From NCBI RefSeq assembly GCF_001544835.2, contig NZ_FCNX02000003.1, positions 62,001-126,000 of the forward strand: a stretch of DNA of 64,000 bases. Reading direction: 5' to 3'. A program made the translations under genes and the position numbers. This document shows positions 56,306 through 64,000 of the stretch, piece after piece. Below the pieces are notes generated by a model. The model was not told the DNA's origin. It saw nothing but the letters and a program-made list of their open reading frames with translations, and searched no databases. Numbering within the stretch: position 1 is the stretch's first letter; each line of letters opens with the position of its first letter. This DNA is from Caballeronia fortuita (GTDB taxonomy: Bacteria; Pseudomonadota; Gammaproteobacteria; Burkholderiales; Burkholderiaceae).

Positions 56306-57649
56306 TCAGGTCGTGCTCGGGCTGGCTTCGCGCGCGGCGATCTCCGCTTCCTCGATTCGGCGATGCAGGTCCTTCACGTCTTCGATGATCGGGCCATAGC
56401 GGTCGGCATCGTCGTTGAAGAAGCCGCGATGATAGAGCTTGCGGAAGTTGTGCTTGAGAAGCGGCTTGCTGAAATCCGGCGCTTCGCCCGAGCCGTAGAT
56501 GATATCGGGCGACGCATCGCGCCAGAAGTTGATCGGCTCGAGCCCTTCCTCGACACGGCGAATCTGCTCGTCGAGCTGCTTGCGCAACAGCACGATGGGG
56601 ATGTCCGTTCGGCCGAGCAGTTCCTTCGATCGATCCGTGATCGCGCCTTGCGCATCCCACACGAGCGCGTCCTGCGCGAGCACGTAATCGAGGATGGGCT
56701 TGCCGTGCTCATCGTAACGCGGCGGCTCGTACCACGGCACGCTGTCCTGCTTTGGCGCATCGACGCCCGGCGGGGCCGCATAGACCTGATAGCAGATGTG
56801 ATACGTGTGTTCATCGTCGATGGGCACGCGAATCTGATACTCGCTGCGGGGCGCCCCCGTTTTGCCGGTCTGTGTGAAGAACGGGAAGATGACCGTCGAA
56901 TGCTCGCGCGTGTAGTCTTCTTCGGCGCCGAGCTCCTTCGAGTACCGCACGCCCTTCGAGATGCCGTGCGTGCTTTGATTCGCATACAGTTCCTTGATGC
57001 CGATGCCTGTTTTCAGCCGCGTATGCAACGTATGTTCGGCGCGCGCGGCGGCATCCTCATAACGCCCCTGCTTTTCCAGCACGTACTGGAACATGTGGCC
57101 GTGCGCCCATGCGCTGTGCGTCGGATCGCCGGTGTTCTCATGGCATTGCAGCCAGTTGCAGTCGATCTTCATGATCGCGATCTGGCGAATCGCGTTGGGC
57201 CATACGAAGAGGTCCCAGCGCGGCAATGCGGGTGCGGGCAATGGTCCGAGGTAAGCGAATACGAGTCCGCCAAGTTCCTGCGCCGGATACGCCTTGAGCT
57301 TTTGCTTGATCTCGCCGCGCGGCGTGGCTTCCATTGGCCGCTCGACGCATTTGCCGTCTTCGTTGAAGAGCCAGCCGTGATAGGGACAACGCAGGCCGCA
57401 GCTATCGGGGATGCCGAACCTGAGATCGACATTGCGGTGCAGACAGCGATCGCCGATCAGACCGAGCGTGCCGCTCTTGTCCTTGTAGAGCACGAGATCC
57501 TCGCCGAGCACGCGCACTTTATGCACGGGATTTTCAGCGTCGAGTTGCGAGTAAGGCGCGATCGGAATCCAGTAGCGCCGCATCAGTTCGCCGCCGGGCG
57601 TGCCCGGGCCCACGCGCGTGAGTCTCTCGTTCATCGCTGCACTCAACAT
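56306..57649 (-). CDS. Rieske non-heme iron oxygenase alpha subunit (phthalate dioxygenase/LigX-like)
   Basis: 447 residues, ATG 57649 with GGAGACGG upstream. The Rieske cluster is C69-x-H71 and C88-x2-H91 (RCLHRNVDL, CPYHGWLF). The mononuclear iron site is D175, H178 and H183 in NTGDPTHSAWAH. The layout matches homomultimeric oxygenases of the phthalate 4,5-dioxygenase/O-demethylase type (no beta subunit gene). Such enzymes hydroxylate or O-demethylate aromatic acids and need an FMN/2Fe-2S reductase, encoded at 58623. It is divergent from the IclR regulator with a palindromic site in between. Confidence 0.87.
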   Translation of the reverse strand: MLSAAMNERLTRVGPGTPGGELMRRYWIPIAPYSQLDAENPVHKVRVLGEDLVLYKDKSGTLGLIGDRCLHRNVDLRFGIPDSCGLRCPYHGWLFNEDGKCVERPMEATPRGEIKQKLKAYPAQELGGLVFAYLGPLPAPALPRWDLFVWPNAIRQIAIMKIDCNWLQCHENTGDPTHSAWAHGHMFQYVLEKQGRYEDAAARAEHTLHTRLKTGIGIKELYANQSTHGISKGVRYSKELGAEEDYTREHSTVIFPFFTQTGKTGAPRSEYQIRVPIDDEHTYHICYQVYAAPPGVDAPKQDSVPWYEPPRYDEHGKPILDYVLAQDALVWDAQGAITDRSKELLGRTDIPIVLLRKQLDEQIRRVEEGLEPINFWRDASPDIIYGSGEAPDFSKPLLKHNFRKLYHRGFFNDDADRYGPIIEDVKDLHRRIEEAEIAAREASPSTT

Positions 57650-57676
57650 GTTCCGTCTCCGTGTTCAGGTGAATGC

Positions 57677-57750
57677 AGATTAGGGTTCGCATGGCGTTCT
57701 GACAAGCGGCACAAATTCTGTTGGACAGAATAGGTGGCCGACGCTATAAA
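57677..57750. promoter_or_regulatory. Divergent Rieske/IclR promoters with a perfect palindromic operator
   Basis: ATTCTGT-TGG-ACAGAAT (57715-57731) is a perfect 7-3-7 palindrome. For the IclR gene, TTGGAC (57721) and TATAAA (57745) are 18 bases apart, the -35 lying inside the palindrome. For the Rieske gene on the minus strand, TTGTCA (57705-57700) and TAATCT (57682-57677) are 17 apart. IclR binding there would repress its own gene and could control the oxygenase. Confidence 0.7.
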
Positions 57751-57782
57751 TTCCCCATGAACGATGTCGTGGAGATGAAGCG

Positions 57783-58580
57783 ATGAACCTCGAATACCCG
57801 ATGCGTGCATCGAACGCGAATGCGTCGTTCGACGAAGCGAACGACATGGAAGACAAGCGTCCGCGCGTGGAAGCGGTGGAACGTTCGCTCGCGCTCCTGC
57901 AATGCTTTCGTTTGCCCGGTGAGGCGCTTTCGCTTGCGGTGCTCGCGCAGCGTTCGGGGTTCTACAAGAGCACGATTCTGCGGCTGTGCGCGTCGCTCGT
58001 GCATATGCGGTTTCTCGATCGCGATGCGAGCGGTCATTTCACGCTCGGTCCGGAATTGCGCCGTCTGGGCGCGTTGAGCCAGGCCGACGTGAGTCTCGAG
58101 GACCTCGTGCGTCCCGCGTTGCAGAAGCTGTCGACGTTCACGCGCGAGACGGCATCGTTTTATGTGCGGGATGGCGATGAGCGCATTTGTCTGTATCGCG
58201 TGAACTCGCCGCGTTCGGCGCGGCATCATCTCGACGAAGGTTCGCGGCATTCGCTGAAGGGCGGCGCGGCGGGCCGTGTGCTGTGGGCCTTCGATCCGCA
58301 ATCGCGCGGCGAGGAAGCGAGCATGCCTGTGCGTTCGCGCGGCTGGGTCGTATCGAAGGGCGATCGCGATCCCGATCTCGCGGCGGTCGCGGTGCCGCTC
58401 CTGAACGAGCGCGGTGAGTTGCTCGGCGCGTTGACGGTATCGGGCTTGCTTTCGCGATTCACGACGGATCAAGTGAAGGTATTTCGCAAGATGCTGCTCG
58501 ATACGGCTGCGTCGCTCAAGCCGCGTTTGCCGATGAAGAGCGTGCTCGCGAGCGCGGCGCGCCACATCGAGCAGGAATGA
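57783..58580 (+). CDS. IclR-family transcriptional regulator
   Basis: 265 residues, GGAG 10 bases before ATG 57783. The winged HTH is at about residues 30-90 (VERSLALLQCF, ALSLAVLAQRSGFYKSTILR), followed by the IclR effector domain (LQKLSTFTRETASFYVRDG, HSLKGGAAGRVL). IclR proteins often govern aromatic catabolic operons with palindromic sites like the one in this promoter. A 9-codon frame (MNDVVEMKR, 57757-57786) overlaps the start as ATGA and may couple translation. Likely controls both Rieske operons. Confidence 0.88.
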   Translation: MNLEYPMRASNANASFDEANDMEDKRPRVEAVERSLALLQCFRLPGEALSLAVLAQRSGFYKSTILRLCASLVHMRFLDRDASGHFTLGPELRRLGALSQADVSLEDLVRPALQKLSTFTRETASFYVRDGDERICLYRVNSPRSARHHLDEGSRHSLKGGAAGRVLWAFDPQSRGEEASMPVRSRGWVVSKGDRDPDLAAVAVPLLNERGELLGALTVSGLLSRFTTDQVKVFRKMLLDTAASLKPRLPMKSVLASAARHIEQE

Positions 58581-58622
58581 TTTCGCGGCGCGATGCCGCC
58601 GCCTGTATGGAGGAGAGGTTTC

Positions 58623-59588
58623 ATGTCTTTGCCGACGAGCGCATCCAATGCGCCGATGAACATGCGCGTGACCGCCATCCGTTACGCGGCTGACGATATC
58701 AACGTCTACGAAATTCGCCGTCCCGATAACGCGGCGTTGCCGCATGCGGAACCGGGCGCGCATATCGATGTACATATGCCGAGCGGGCTGATGCGTCAGT
58801 ATTCGCTCGTGACCGCCGATGGCGATGAGCGCGCGTATCTGATCGGCATCAAGCGCGATCGTGCGAGCCGGGGCGGATCGCGGTTCATGCACGAGCAATT
58901 GCGCGTCGGGCAGATGCTCGAGATCGGCGGGCCGCGCAATAACTTTCCGCTGTGTGAGACTGCATCGCATACGGTCTTGATTGCGGGCGGTATCGGCATC
59001 ACGCCGATCTGGTGCATGGCGCAGCGGCTGATGCGTTTGAATCGCTCGTTCGAGTTGCATTACGCGTGTCGTGAGCGAAGGGAAGCGGCCTTTCTGGATA
59101 CGTTCTCGGCGTTGCCGCAAGCGCATTTGCATTTCGATTGCGAGAACGATGGGCGGGTTCTGGATATTTCTTCTGTTGTCGGCAATGCGCCTGACGGGTC
59201 GCATTTTTATTGTTGTGGGCCGCAGGGAATGCTCGCGGGATACGAAGCCGCTACGGCTTCGATCGATGAGGAGCGGGTGCATATCGAGTACTTTGCGCCA
59301 CGGGCGGTGGCGGCGTGCGATGGCGGTTATGTCGTGCAGTTGCATCGCACCGGGCAGCAGTTCGAAGTGCCGCCTGGAAAGACGATTCTTCAGGTATTGC
59401 GTGAAGGGGGCGTGGCGGCGCCTTACTCATGTGAAGAAGGGATCTGCGGGGCCTGTCAAGTCGATGTGATCGAAGGGACGCCGGATCATCGGGATAGTGT
59501 GCTCACTGAGCGTGAGCGGGCTTCTGGCGAGACTATGATGATTTGTTGTTCCGGGGTCTTGGGGGAAAGGGTGGTTATTGACTTTTGA
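58623..59588 (+). CDS. PDR/VanB-family oxidoreductase (FMN and 2Fe-2S reductase for the Rieske oxygenases)
   Basis: 321 residues from ATG 58623, GGAGGAGAGG upstream. Domain order: flavin-binding barrel (MRQYSLVTADGDERAYLIGI), NAD domain (VLIAGGIGITPIWCMAQRL) and a plant-type 2Fe-2S ferredoxin (SCEEGICGACQVDVIEG, later MICCSG). This is the class IA reductase of phthalate dioxygenase and vanillate demethylase. It passes electrons from NAD(P)H to the Rieske centres; it is the only reductase gene here and probably serves both alpha subunits. Confidence 0.88.
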   Translation: MSLPTSASNAPMNMRVTAIRYAADDINVYEIRRPDNAALPHAEPGAHIDVHMPSGLMRQYSLVTADGDERAYLIGIKRDRASRGGSRFMHEQLRVGQMLEIGGPRNNFPLCETASHTVLIAGGIGITPIWCMAQRLMRLNRSFELHYACRERREAAFLDTFSALPQAHLHFDCENDGRVLDISSVVGNAPDGSHFYCCGPQGMLAGYEAATASIDEERVHIEYFAPRAVAACDGGYVVQLHRTGQQFEVPPGKTILQVLREGGVAAPYSCEEGICGACQVDVIEGTPDHRDSVLTERERASGETMMICCSGVLGERVVIDF

Positions 59589-59597
59589 AGGTTTCTC

Positions 59598-59646
59598 TTT
59601 TCGCCGGATCCCGGTTTGCCACGAAGAAACCGCGATCCGGCGAAAA
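59598..59646. terminator. Bidirectional terminator between convergent reductase and MFS genes
   Basis: The arms at 59598-59617 and 59627-59646 are inverted copies of about 20 bp with one extra mismatch pair, ending in TTTT on one side and AAAA on the other. It fills the gap between two convergent stops, so it serves both transcripts. Confidence 0.9.
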
Positions 59647-60909
59647 TCAGACCTCTACCGACCCATCGACCGCGGAATGCAAATCCACCCGCCGGTCCCC
59701 TTGCTCCGGATACGCATAAGGCCCAAGCCGAACGATAGAAACAACCGACACCGCCACGAGCCCTGAAAAAACCCAAAGCGCAAGATGATAAGACCGTGTG
59801 AGGTCATAACAAAGCCCGGAGAGAAAAATCATGATCCCCGCGCCCCAACCCCAACACGCCCACATCCCGCCGCACACACGTCCGAAGAGCCGCAGATCGA
59901 AGTATCGACTCACGATGAACGTAATGATGTCCGCCTCCGCGCCGATACTCACCCCGATCATCGCCGAAGCGACCATCGCCGCATCGCCGGTTGCGCCAGC
60001 AGCGAGAATCAGCACGCCGCACAACGTCAACCCGAACGACATCGCCGCCACATAAGGCGCATGCACGCGATCCATCAGATAGCCCGCAAACAAGCGCCCG
60101 ACAGCCGAAGCAAGTCCCGCGATCGACAGCATGGTTCCCGCGGCACGCACGGTCTCGCCGCGATCGGTCATCATCGGAACGAGTTGCGATAGCAGCGCCA
60201 GCAGCACGCCCGACATGCAGAAGATCGCGATGCCGAGCAAACGGAACGTGCGATCGTGCCGGAAGATCGTCCACAGCGAAGGCAGATCGGCACGCGCTTC
60301 GCGTGCACGGCGCGAGATCGATTCATCGACGCCAGGTGGCATCTTCACGAGAAAGTAGAGCGCCGGAATCGACAACACCGCCATCAGCGCGGCAACGCCG
60401 AGATAACCCGTGCGCCAGCCGAAATGACGCAGCAGATAGCCCGCATATTGCGGCATCAACATGGCGCCAATAGCGGTGCCGCCGACCGTCAACCCGAGCG
60501 CGAGCCCGCGCCGATGATCGAACCGCGCACACACGACCTTCGCATACGGCAACGCATTGCTGCCCGGCGCGAAGAAGCCGACCAACACGAACACGAGACA
60601 AAAGAGCGCAAGCGACACGGGAATTACGCCGACGAGCGCAATCGATCCCGCGAACAGCAGCAGGAACAACATCGTCGGACGGCGCACGCCGAAGCGGTCG
60701 ATCAGCGAACCGAGCATGATCGTGCCCGGTCCCATCGCGAACTCGAAGATCGTGAGGCCGAGCGAGACTTGCGCGCGGCTCCATCCGTTCTCGGCCGCGA
60801 TCGCCTTGATGAACGTGCCGAACATGAACGCCGATATCACGCCCGCGCCGACGGAAAGGCAGATCGCGCCGCCAAGGACGGTCCACCATCGATTGATGTC
60901 TTGCTTCAA
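59647..60909 (-). CDS. MFS transporter (monocarboxylate/oxalate-formate antiporter-like)
   Basis: 420 residues, TTG start at 60909 with GGAG 8 bases upstream. Twelve hydrophobic segments; WSRAQVSLGLTIFEFAMGP and GSLIDRFGVRRPT resemble the OFA/monocarboxylate group, and LSIAGLASAVGRLFAGYLMD the second-half loop motif. It is the last gene of the Rieske-2 operon, so uptake of its aromatic or carboxylate substrate is likely. The stop codon touches the bidirectional terminator. Confidence 0.82.
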   Translation of the reverse strand: MKQDINRWWTVLGGAICLSVGAGVISAFMFGTFIKAIAAENGWSRAQVSLGLTIFEFAMGPGTIMLGSLIDRFGVRRPTMLFLLLFAGSIALVGVIPVSLALFCLVFVLVGFFAPGSNALPYAKVVCARFDHRRGLALGLTVGGTAIGAMLMPQYAGYLLRHFGWRTGYLGVAALMAVLSIPALYFLVKMPPGVDESISRRAREARADLPSLWTIFRHDRTFRLLGIAIFCMSGVLLALLSQLVPMMTDRGETVRAAGTMLSIAGLASAVGRLFAGYLMDRVHAPYVAAMSFGLTLCGVLILAAGATGDAAMVASAMIGVSIGAEADIITFIVSRYFDLRLFGRVCGGMWACWGWGAGIMIFLSGLCYDLTRSYHLALWVFSGLVAVSVVSIVRLGPYAYPEQGDRRVDLHSAVDGSVEV

Positions 60910-60958
60910 GGCCTCGTCTCCTGCATGTCCGCGCGTGCGTGCGCGAACGTATTCGTTG

Positions 60959-61468
60959 TCATGCGCCGAGCGCGGCGAGCAGATCGTCGAGATATCCCGC
61001 GCCCACGGGAAGAATCAGCATCGTGCAATGAGGGCGCAGCATATCGGCGGTGCCGGTGCGGGCTCGCTCGTCGTCGCCCGCGCCAATGACGCCCGATACC
61101 GTCACGCCACGGCTTCGATACGCCTTTGCCGCCACCGCGCCCGCCTGCGCATCGTCGCCTTCGCGGCCCGCGATCACGACGATATCCGGCGTGCCGAGCC
61201 ACGCGTTCAACGCGGACGTGTTCGCATCGACGCTGCGCAGGATGCTCGCGGCGTCGGCGCCTTCGGTCTGCAGCAGCGCGGCAAGCTCGCGCGCAAGCAC
61301 GAACTGCACGGCGTCGTTCACGTGTTGCGCATGTTGAGCGCATCTTCTCACTTCGGCATCGTCATCGGTAAGCGCAATGACCCTGATGCGGCGTGGCGCT
61401 GCGTTTGGGGACCGGACCCTGAAACGCACCTCCGAAGGCGCGCGATGTGCTTGCATCGTTACATCCAT
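60959..61468 (-). CDS. Hypothetical protein of the Rieske-2 operon
   Basis: 169 residues. ATG 61468 overlaps the dehydrogenase stop; ATG 61456 is possible too. Alternating strands and helices, with PDIVVIAGREGDDAQAGAVA and a TMLILPVGAGYLDDLL ending, look like a small Rossmann-like alpha/beta domain. I do not recognise a family. It has no signal peptide or membrane segment. The overlap with the dehydrogenase gene suggests a role in the same pathway. Confidence 0.65.
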   Translation of the reverse strand: MDVTMQAHRAPSEVRFRVRSPNAAPRRIRVIALTDDDAEVRRCAQHAQHVNDAVQFVLARELAALLQTEGADAASILRSVDANTSALNAWLGTPDIVVIAGREGDDAQAGAVAAKAYRSRGVTVSGVIGAGDDERARTGTADMLRPHCTMLILPVGAGYLDDLLAALGA

Positions 61469-62568
61469 GGATCGATCGTCATGTGAATCGCGCCTTCGAC
61501 GCCGTCGCCGTGCAAGGTGCGCAACGCGAGATCGGTATCGTTCAGGCCGAAGGTGTGAGTGCTCATGCGCGTGACATCGTGACGATTCGCCGCAATGAGT
61601 TGCAGCGCGAGTTCGACCGATTGATAGCTATGACCGCGCATGCCTTTCACCGTGAGAAAGCGCGCGATGATCATGTCGCTGTTGAACTCGGGAATCGGCG
61701 CGCGCTTCTGGCCGCCGAGCACTACGGTGCCGCGCTTGCGTGCAAGCTGGATCGCCGATGTGATCGTGGCCGGCCCGCCCGATGCGCAATCGATCACGAG
61801 ATCGGCCATCGCGCCGCCGGTGAGATCCGCGACGCGTTCGAGCACATCATCCTGATCGACTTCGATCGTATGGTCCGCGCCGAGACGCGTGGCGAGTTCG
61901 AGACGCTCGCGATCGGTCTTCGTCGACAAACCCGTCACGATGATCTTCGCCGCGCCCGCTTCACGCGCCGCGACGACGCACGACAGACCTTGCTGTCCCG
62001 GTCCCTGAATCACGACCGCCTGACCCGGCCCCGCGCCGCCCTGCAGATAAGCCCATTCGATGCCGTTGCCGAGCGGAAGCGCGAGCGCCGCATGTTTCGG
62101 CGCGACGCTCGACGGCACGCGATGAAACACCGTGTTCAGTTGCAGATACTGATACTGGCTGAATCCGCCCCAGAAACTCGGCGCGGTGCGCAAGCCGGTC
62201 GCGCCATAACGCAGACCGTTCAGACGCCAGTCGGTGGCATCGCAAAGACGGAATTCGTTCGACAGGCAGAACTCGCAATGGCCGCACGGCACGTATTCTT
62301 CGAGCGCGACGTAATCGCCTTCCTTCAGGCCCCAACGTGCGCGCGCGAGCTCGCCCGCTTCCTCTATGTGTCCGACCGATTCATGCCCGAGAATCAAGGG
62401 TCCGCGGCTTTGCGGCAATTGACGATAGTACGGGCCGTCGCTGCCGCATACGCCCGTGATCGCGACGCGCAACAGGCCCGTCGACGACGTGATCGCGGGC
62501 CGCTCGAACGTCTGAACTTCCGTGCGCGATGGTTCGACCGCAACCGCGGCCTTGAAGGTATCGTTCAT
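61459..62568 (-). CDS. Zinc-dependent alcohol dehydrogenase (MDR family)
   Basis: 369 residues. Catalytic zinc ligands are in GVCGSDGPYY and LGHESVG; the structural zinc lobe VPCGHCEFCLSNEFRLC is complete; the nucleotide loop reads QGPGQQGLS, a Gln-rich variant of GxGxxG. It starts 3 bases after the Rieske-2 stop, so it is tightly coupled and may oxidise the hydroxylated product or a released alcohol. The substrate is not recognisable. Confidence 0.83.
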   Translation of the reverse strand: MNDTFKAAVAVEPSRTEVQTFERPAITSSTGLLRVAITGVCGSDGPYYRQLPQSRGPLILGHESVGHIEEAGELARARWGLKEGDYVALEEYVPCGHCEFCLSNEFRLCDATDWRLNGLRYGATGLRTAPSFWGGFSQYQYLQLNTVFHRVPSSVAPKHAALALPLGNGIEWAYLQGGAGPGQAVVIQGPGQQGLSCVVAAREAGAAKIIVTGLSTKTDRERLELATRLGADHTIEVDQDDVLERVADLTGGAMADLVIDCASGGPATITSAIQLARKRGTVVLGGQKRAPIPEFNSDMIIARFLTVKGMRGHSYQSVELALQLIAANRHDVTRMSTHTFGLNDTDLALRTLHGDGVEGAIHMTIDPWM

Positions 62569-62571
62569 GCG

Positions 62572-63858
62572 TCAGATGGTCGTGTGCGCCTTGCCCGCTT
62601 CGGCGTGGAGCGCGTCGTGCGCGCCTTCCTTGAAGGGCTTTTCTCGATGAAGCACGATCGCGACCGAACGCACCTTCTGCGATTCGGGATCGCGTCCCGG
62701 CGGCTCGACGCCTTTCTCCGCGAGCGCGCGCGCCGCCTTCATCAAGCGATGACGCACCATGATGATGCCGTTGTCCGTCGATACGAGGTTCTCGCGCGTG
62801 CGGTCCTGAATCGGACCCATGCTTTCCTGTAGCGATGCGTCCTGCATCGCGATGCCTTCCACGCCGCTGTAAGTGATGCCGGCCTTCTGCGCGGCGCGGT
62901 CCATCAGATAGTCGTTGGTCTTATTCTGCAGCGGAATGTAGGTGCCGGGAATGTAGCGCACGTGTATGCCCTTGCCGTCTTTCATCGCCTGCACCTCAGC
63001 TTCCGTGAGGTCGCGCGTCGGATGGTAATCGAAGCTCCAGGCCCAGCAGTTTTCATCGTCGATGGGCACCCAGAAGTGGCCATGCACCGGATGATCGCCG
63101 CGCGGCGGAACCATCGTGAAGCAGGGCATGACCCACGGCGTGATGCGCCAGTAGTATTGGTCGTCCTCGGCATTGCGCCGCGCGCCGATGAACAGGCCGC
63201 CATCCGATTCCACCACTTCGAACACCGGGCTCAGATCGGAAAGGTTGTATTGATTGCCGCGCGAACCCTTGAAAAGCGGGTCCGTGTTGAGGCTGCCGCT
63301 ATGCAGGAACGACACGTGGCTCGAATCGACGCCGCCTTCGAGCGCCTGCAGCCAGTTGCACTCCTGCAGCCGCTTGCTCGTGAACGACTGGCTCTGCGGC
63401 ACAGTGGAGAACTCGAATGCGGGCAGCGGCGGTTGCTGTTCCTTCGGTCCCATGTAGACCCAGACCACGCCGCCCTGCTCGACAAGCGGATAGCTCTTGA
63501 GCTTGATCTTGTTGCAATAGCCGCTCGCAGCGGGCTCCGACGGCACGTCGATGCACTGGCCGGTCACATCATATTTCCAGCCGTGATACGGGCAGCGGAT
63601 GCCGCCTTCCTCGTTGCGGCCGAACCAGAGCGAAACGCCGCGATGCGCGCAGAACTCGTCGATGAGGCCGAGCTTTCCTTCCGAATCGCGAAACGCGAGC
63701 ATGCGCTCCGACAGCAATTGCAGACGCACCGGCTCGCCGCCCGCTTCGACAACTTCCTCGGATAACAGCGCGGGCAGCCAGAAACGGCGGAACAACTCGC
63801 CCATCGGTGTGCCGGGGCCGGTTTGCGTGACCAGATCGTTTTGCTCTTTTCTCAACAT
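62572..63858 (-). CDS. Second Rieske oxygenase alpha subunit (phthalate 4,5-dioxygenase-like)
   Basis: 428 residues. Rieske ligands C70-x-H72 (FCAHRGVSL) and C89-x2-H92 (CPYHGWKY); iron ligands D178, H181 and H186 in GGVDSSHVSFLH. The opening LVTQTGPGTPMGELFRRFWLPAL and the FSTVPQSQSF stretch place it in the phthalate dioxygenase/O-demethylase class, like its paralogue at 56306 but clearly divergent. First gene of an operon with dehydrogenase, hypothetical and MFS genes. Two palindromes lie upstream. It has no reductase of its own in the window. Confidence 0.87.
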   Translation of the reverse strand: MLRKEQNDLVTQTGPGTPMGELFRRFWLPALLSEEVVEAGGEPVRLQLLSERMLAFRDSEGKLGLIDEFCAHRGVSLWFGRNEEGGIRCPYHGWKYDVTGQCIDVPSEPAASGYCNKIKLKSYPLVEQGGVVWVYMGPKEQQPPLPAFEFSTVPQSQSFTSKRLQECNWLQALEGGVDSSHVSFLHSGSLNTDPLFKGSRGNQYNLSDLSPVFEVVESDGGLFIGARRNAEDDQYYWRITPWVMPCFTMVPPRGDHPVHGHFWVPIDDENCWAWSFDYHPTRDLTEAEVQAMKDGKGIHVRYIPGTYIPLQNKTNDYLMDRAAQKAGITYSGVEGIAMQDASLQESMGPIQDRTRENLVSTDNGIIMVRHRLMKAARALAEKGVEPPGRDPESQKVRSVAIVLHREKPFKEGAHDALHAEAGKAHTTI

Positions 63859-63961
63859 AGTGCTTGCCTCAGGGTTTGCGCTCGTCTCTCGACGGATGTT
63901 CGTGTGGACCGTCGCTCATGCCGCCTCGATGCGGTTCTTTCTTTCGTGACCTTTTCGTCGT

Positions 63962-63994
63962 GTTCCGTATAAAGGAACGCTGTTCATCGAACAG
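63962..63994. promoter_or_regulatory. Two adjacent palindromes upstream of the second Rieske operon
   Basis: GTTCC-GTATAAA-GGAAC (63962-63978) and CTGTTC-ATC-GAACAG (63980-63994) are perfect inverted repeats, 104-136 bases upstream of the start. The second shares the half-site style (CTGT/ACAG) and 3-base centre of the palindrome at 57715, which suggests the same IclR protein. The remaining stretch 63859-63961 shows no other feature. Confidence 0.55.
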
Positions 63995-64000
63995 GAACAA

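Noticed and set aside
57744-59345. 533-codon antisense frame over the IclR and reductase genes
   Set aside because: Arg/His-rich mirror of two well-supported genes; no domain recognised.

Overview
The window looks like a chromosomal stretch of a GC-rich betaproteobacterium of the Burkholderia group (Paraburkholderia or Caballeronia type). The grounds are the DUF4148 secreted protein, the lysine/alanine-rich HU-like protein and the high-GC catabolic clusters. No RNA gene was recognised, so the placement rests on gene content alone.

Left part (1-28.9 kb): an accessory, lower-GC region with the character of a defence island. It opens with a truncated LprI-type protein, a small secreted protein, a frameshifted HU-like gene and a remnant of a DNA ligase D polymerase domain. 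Then come an overlapping three-gene operon (DUF6361 protein, phospholipase-D-like protein, SF2 helicase; 3391-9766), a 1251-residue SF1 (COG1112-type) helicase with a coiled-coil insert, and a convergent 1314-residue SIR2 protein. A compact two-gene CBASS follows (PD-(D/E)XK-SAVED nuclease effector plus CD-NTase with AGS-C-like tail), with a frameshifted membrane protein behind it. The rest is a truncated IS110 transposase, a dGTPase, a PD-(D/E)XK endonuclease-like protein, a FRG-domain protein and an AlbA_2/Schlafen-type gene broken by two frameshifts.

Middle part (28.9-45.4 kb): high-GC catabolic and core-like genes. A five-gene operon carries gallate ring cleavage: gallate dioxygenase, aromatic-acid MFS transporter, 4-oxalomesaconate hydratase, CHA aldolase and a cytoplasmic ModA-like protein. 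It is followed by an Old Yellow Enzyme with a divergent LysR regulator, a chemoreceptor, a FUSC protein, a DHA2 efflux pump with divergent MarR regulator, a DUF4148 protein, an FhaC/ShlB remnant, a secreted M60 metallopeptidase and an EAL protein.

Right part (45.7-64 kb): a polyol uptake and oxidation cluster (ABC ATPase divergent from binding protein and two permeases, SorC regulator, SDR, xylitol-type and threitol/erythritol-type dehydrogenases). Next is an aromatic-oxidation cluster with two Rieske oxygenase alpha subunits, one VanB-type reductase, an IclR regulator, an aldo/keto reductase, an orphan binding protein, an MFS transporter and a zinc alcohol dehydrogenase. Palindromes sit in both Rieske promoters. 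The Rieske enzymes could supply hydroxylated or demethylated aromatics to the gallate operon, but that link is inference.

The least explained parts are the DUF6361-PLD-helicase operon with its altered Walker B motif, the minimal CBASS with a 10-bp inverted repeat around its promoter, and a run of single-base frameshifts confined to the island.
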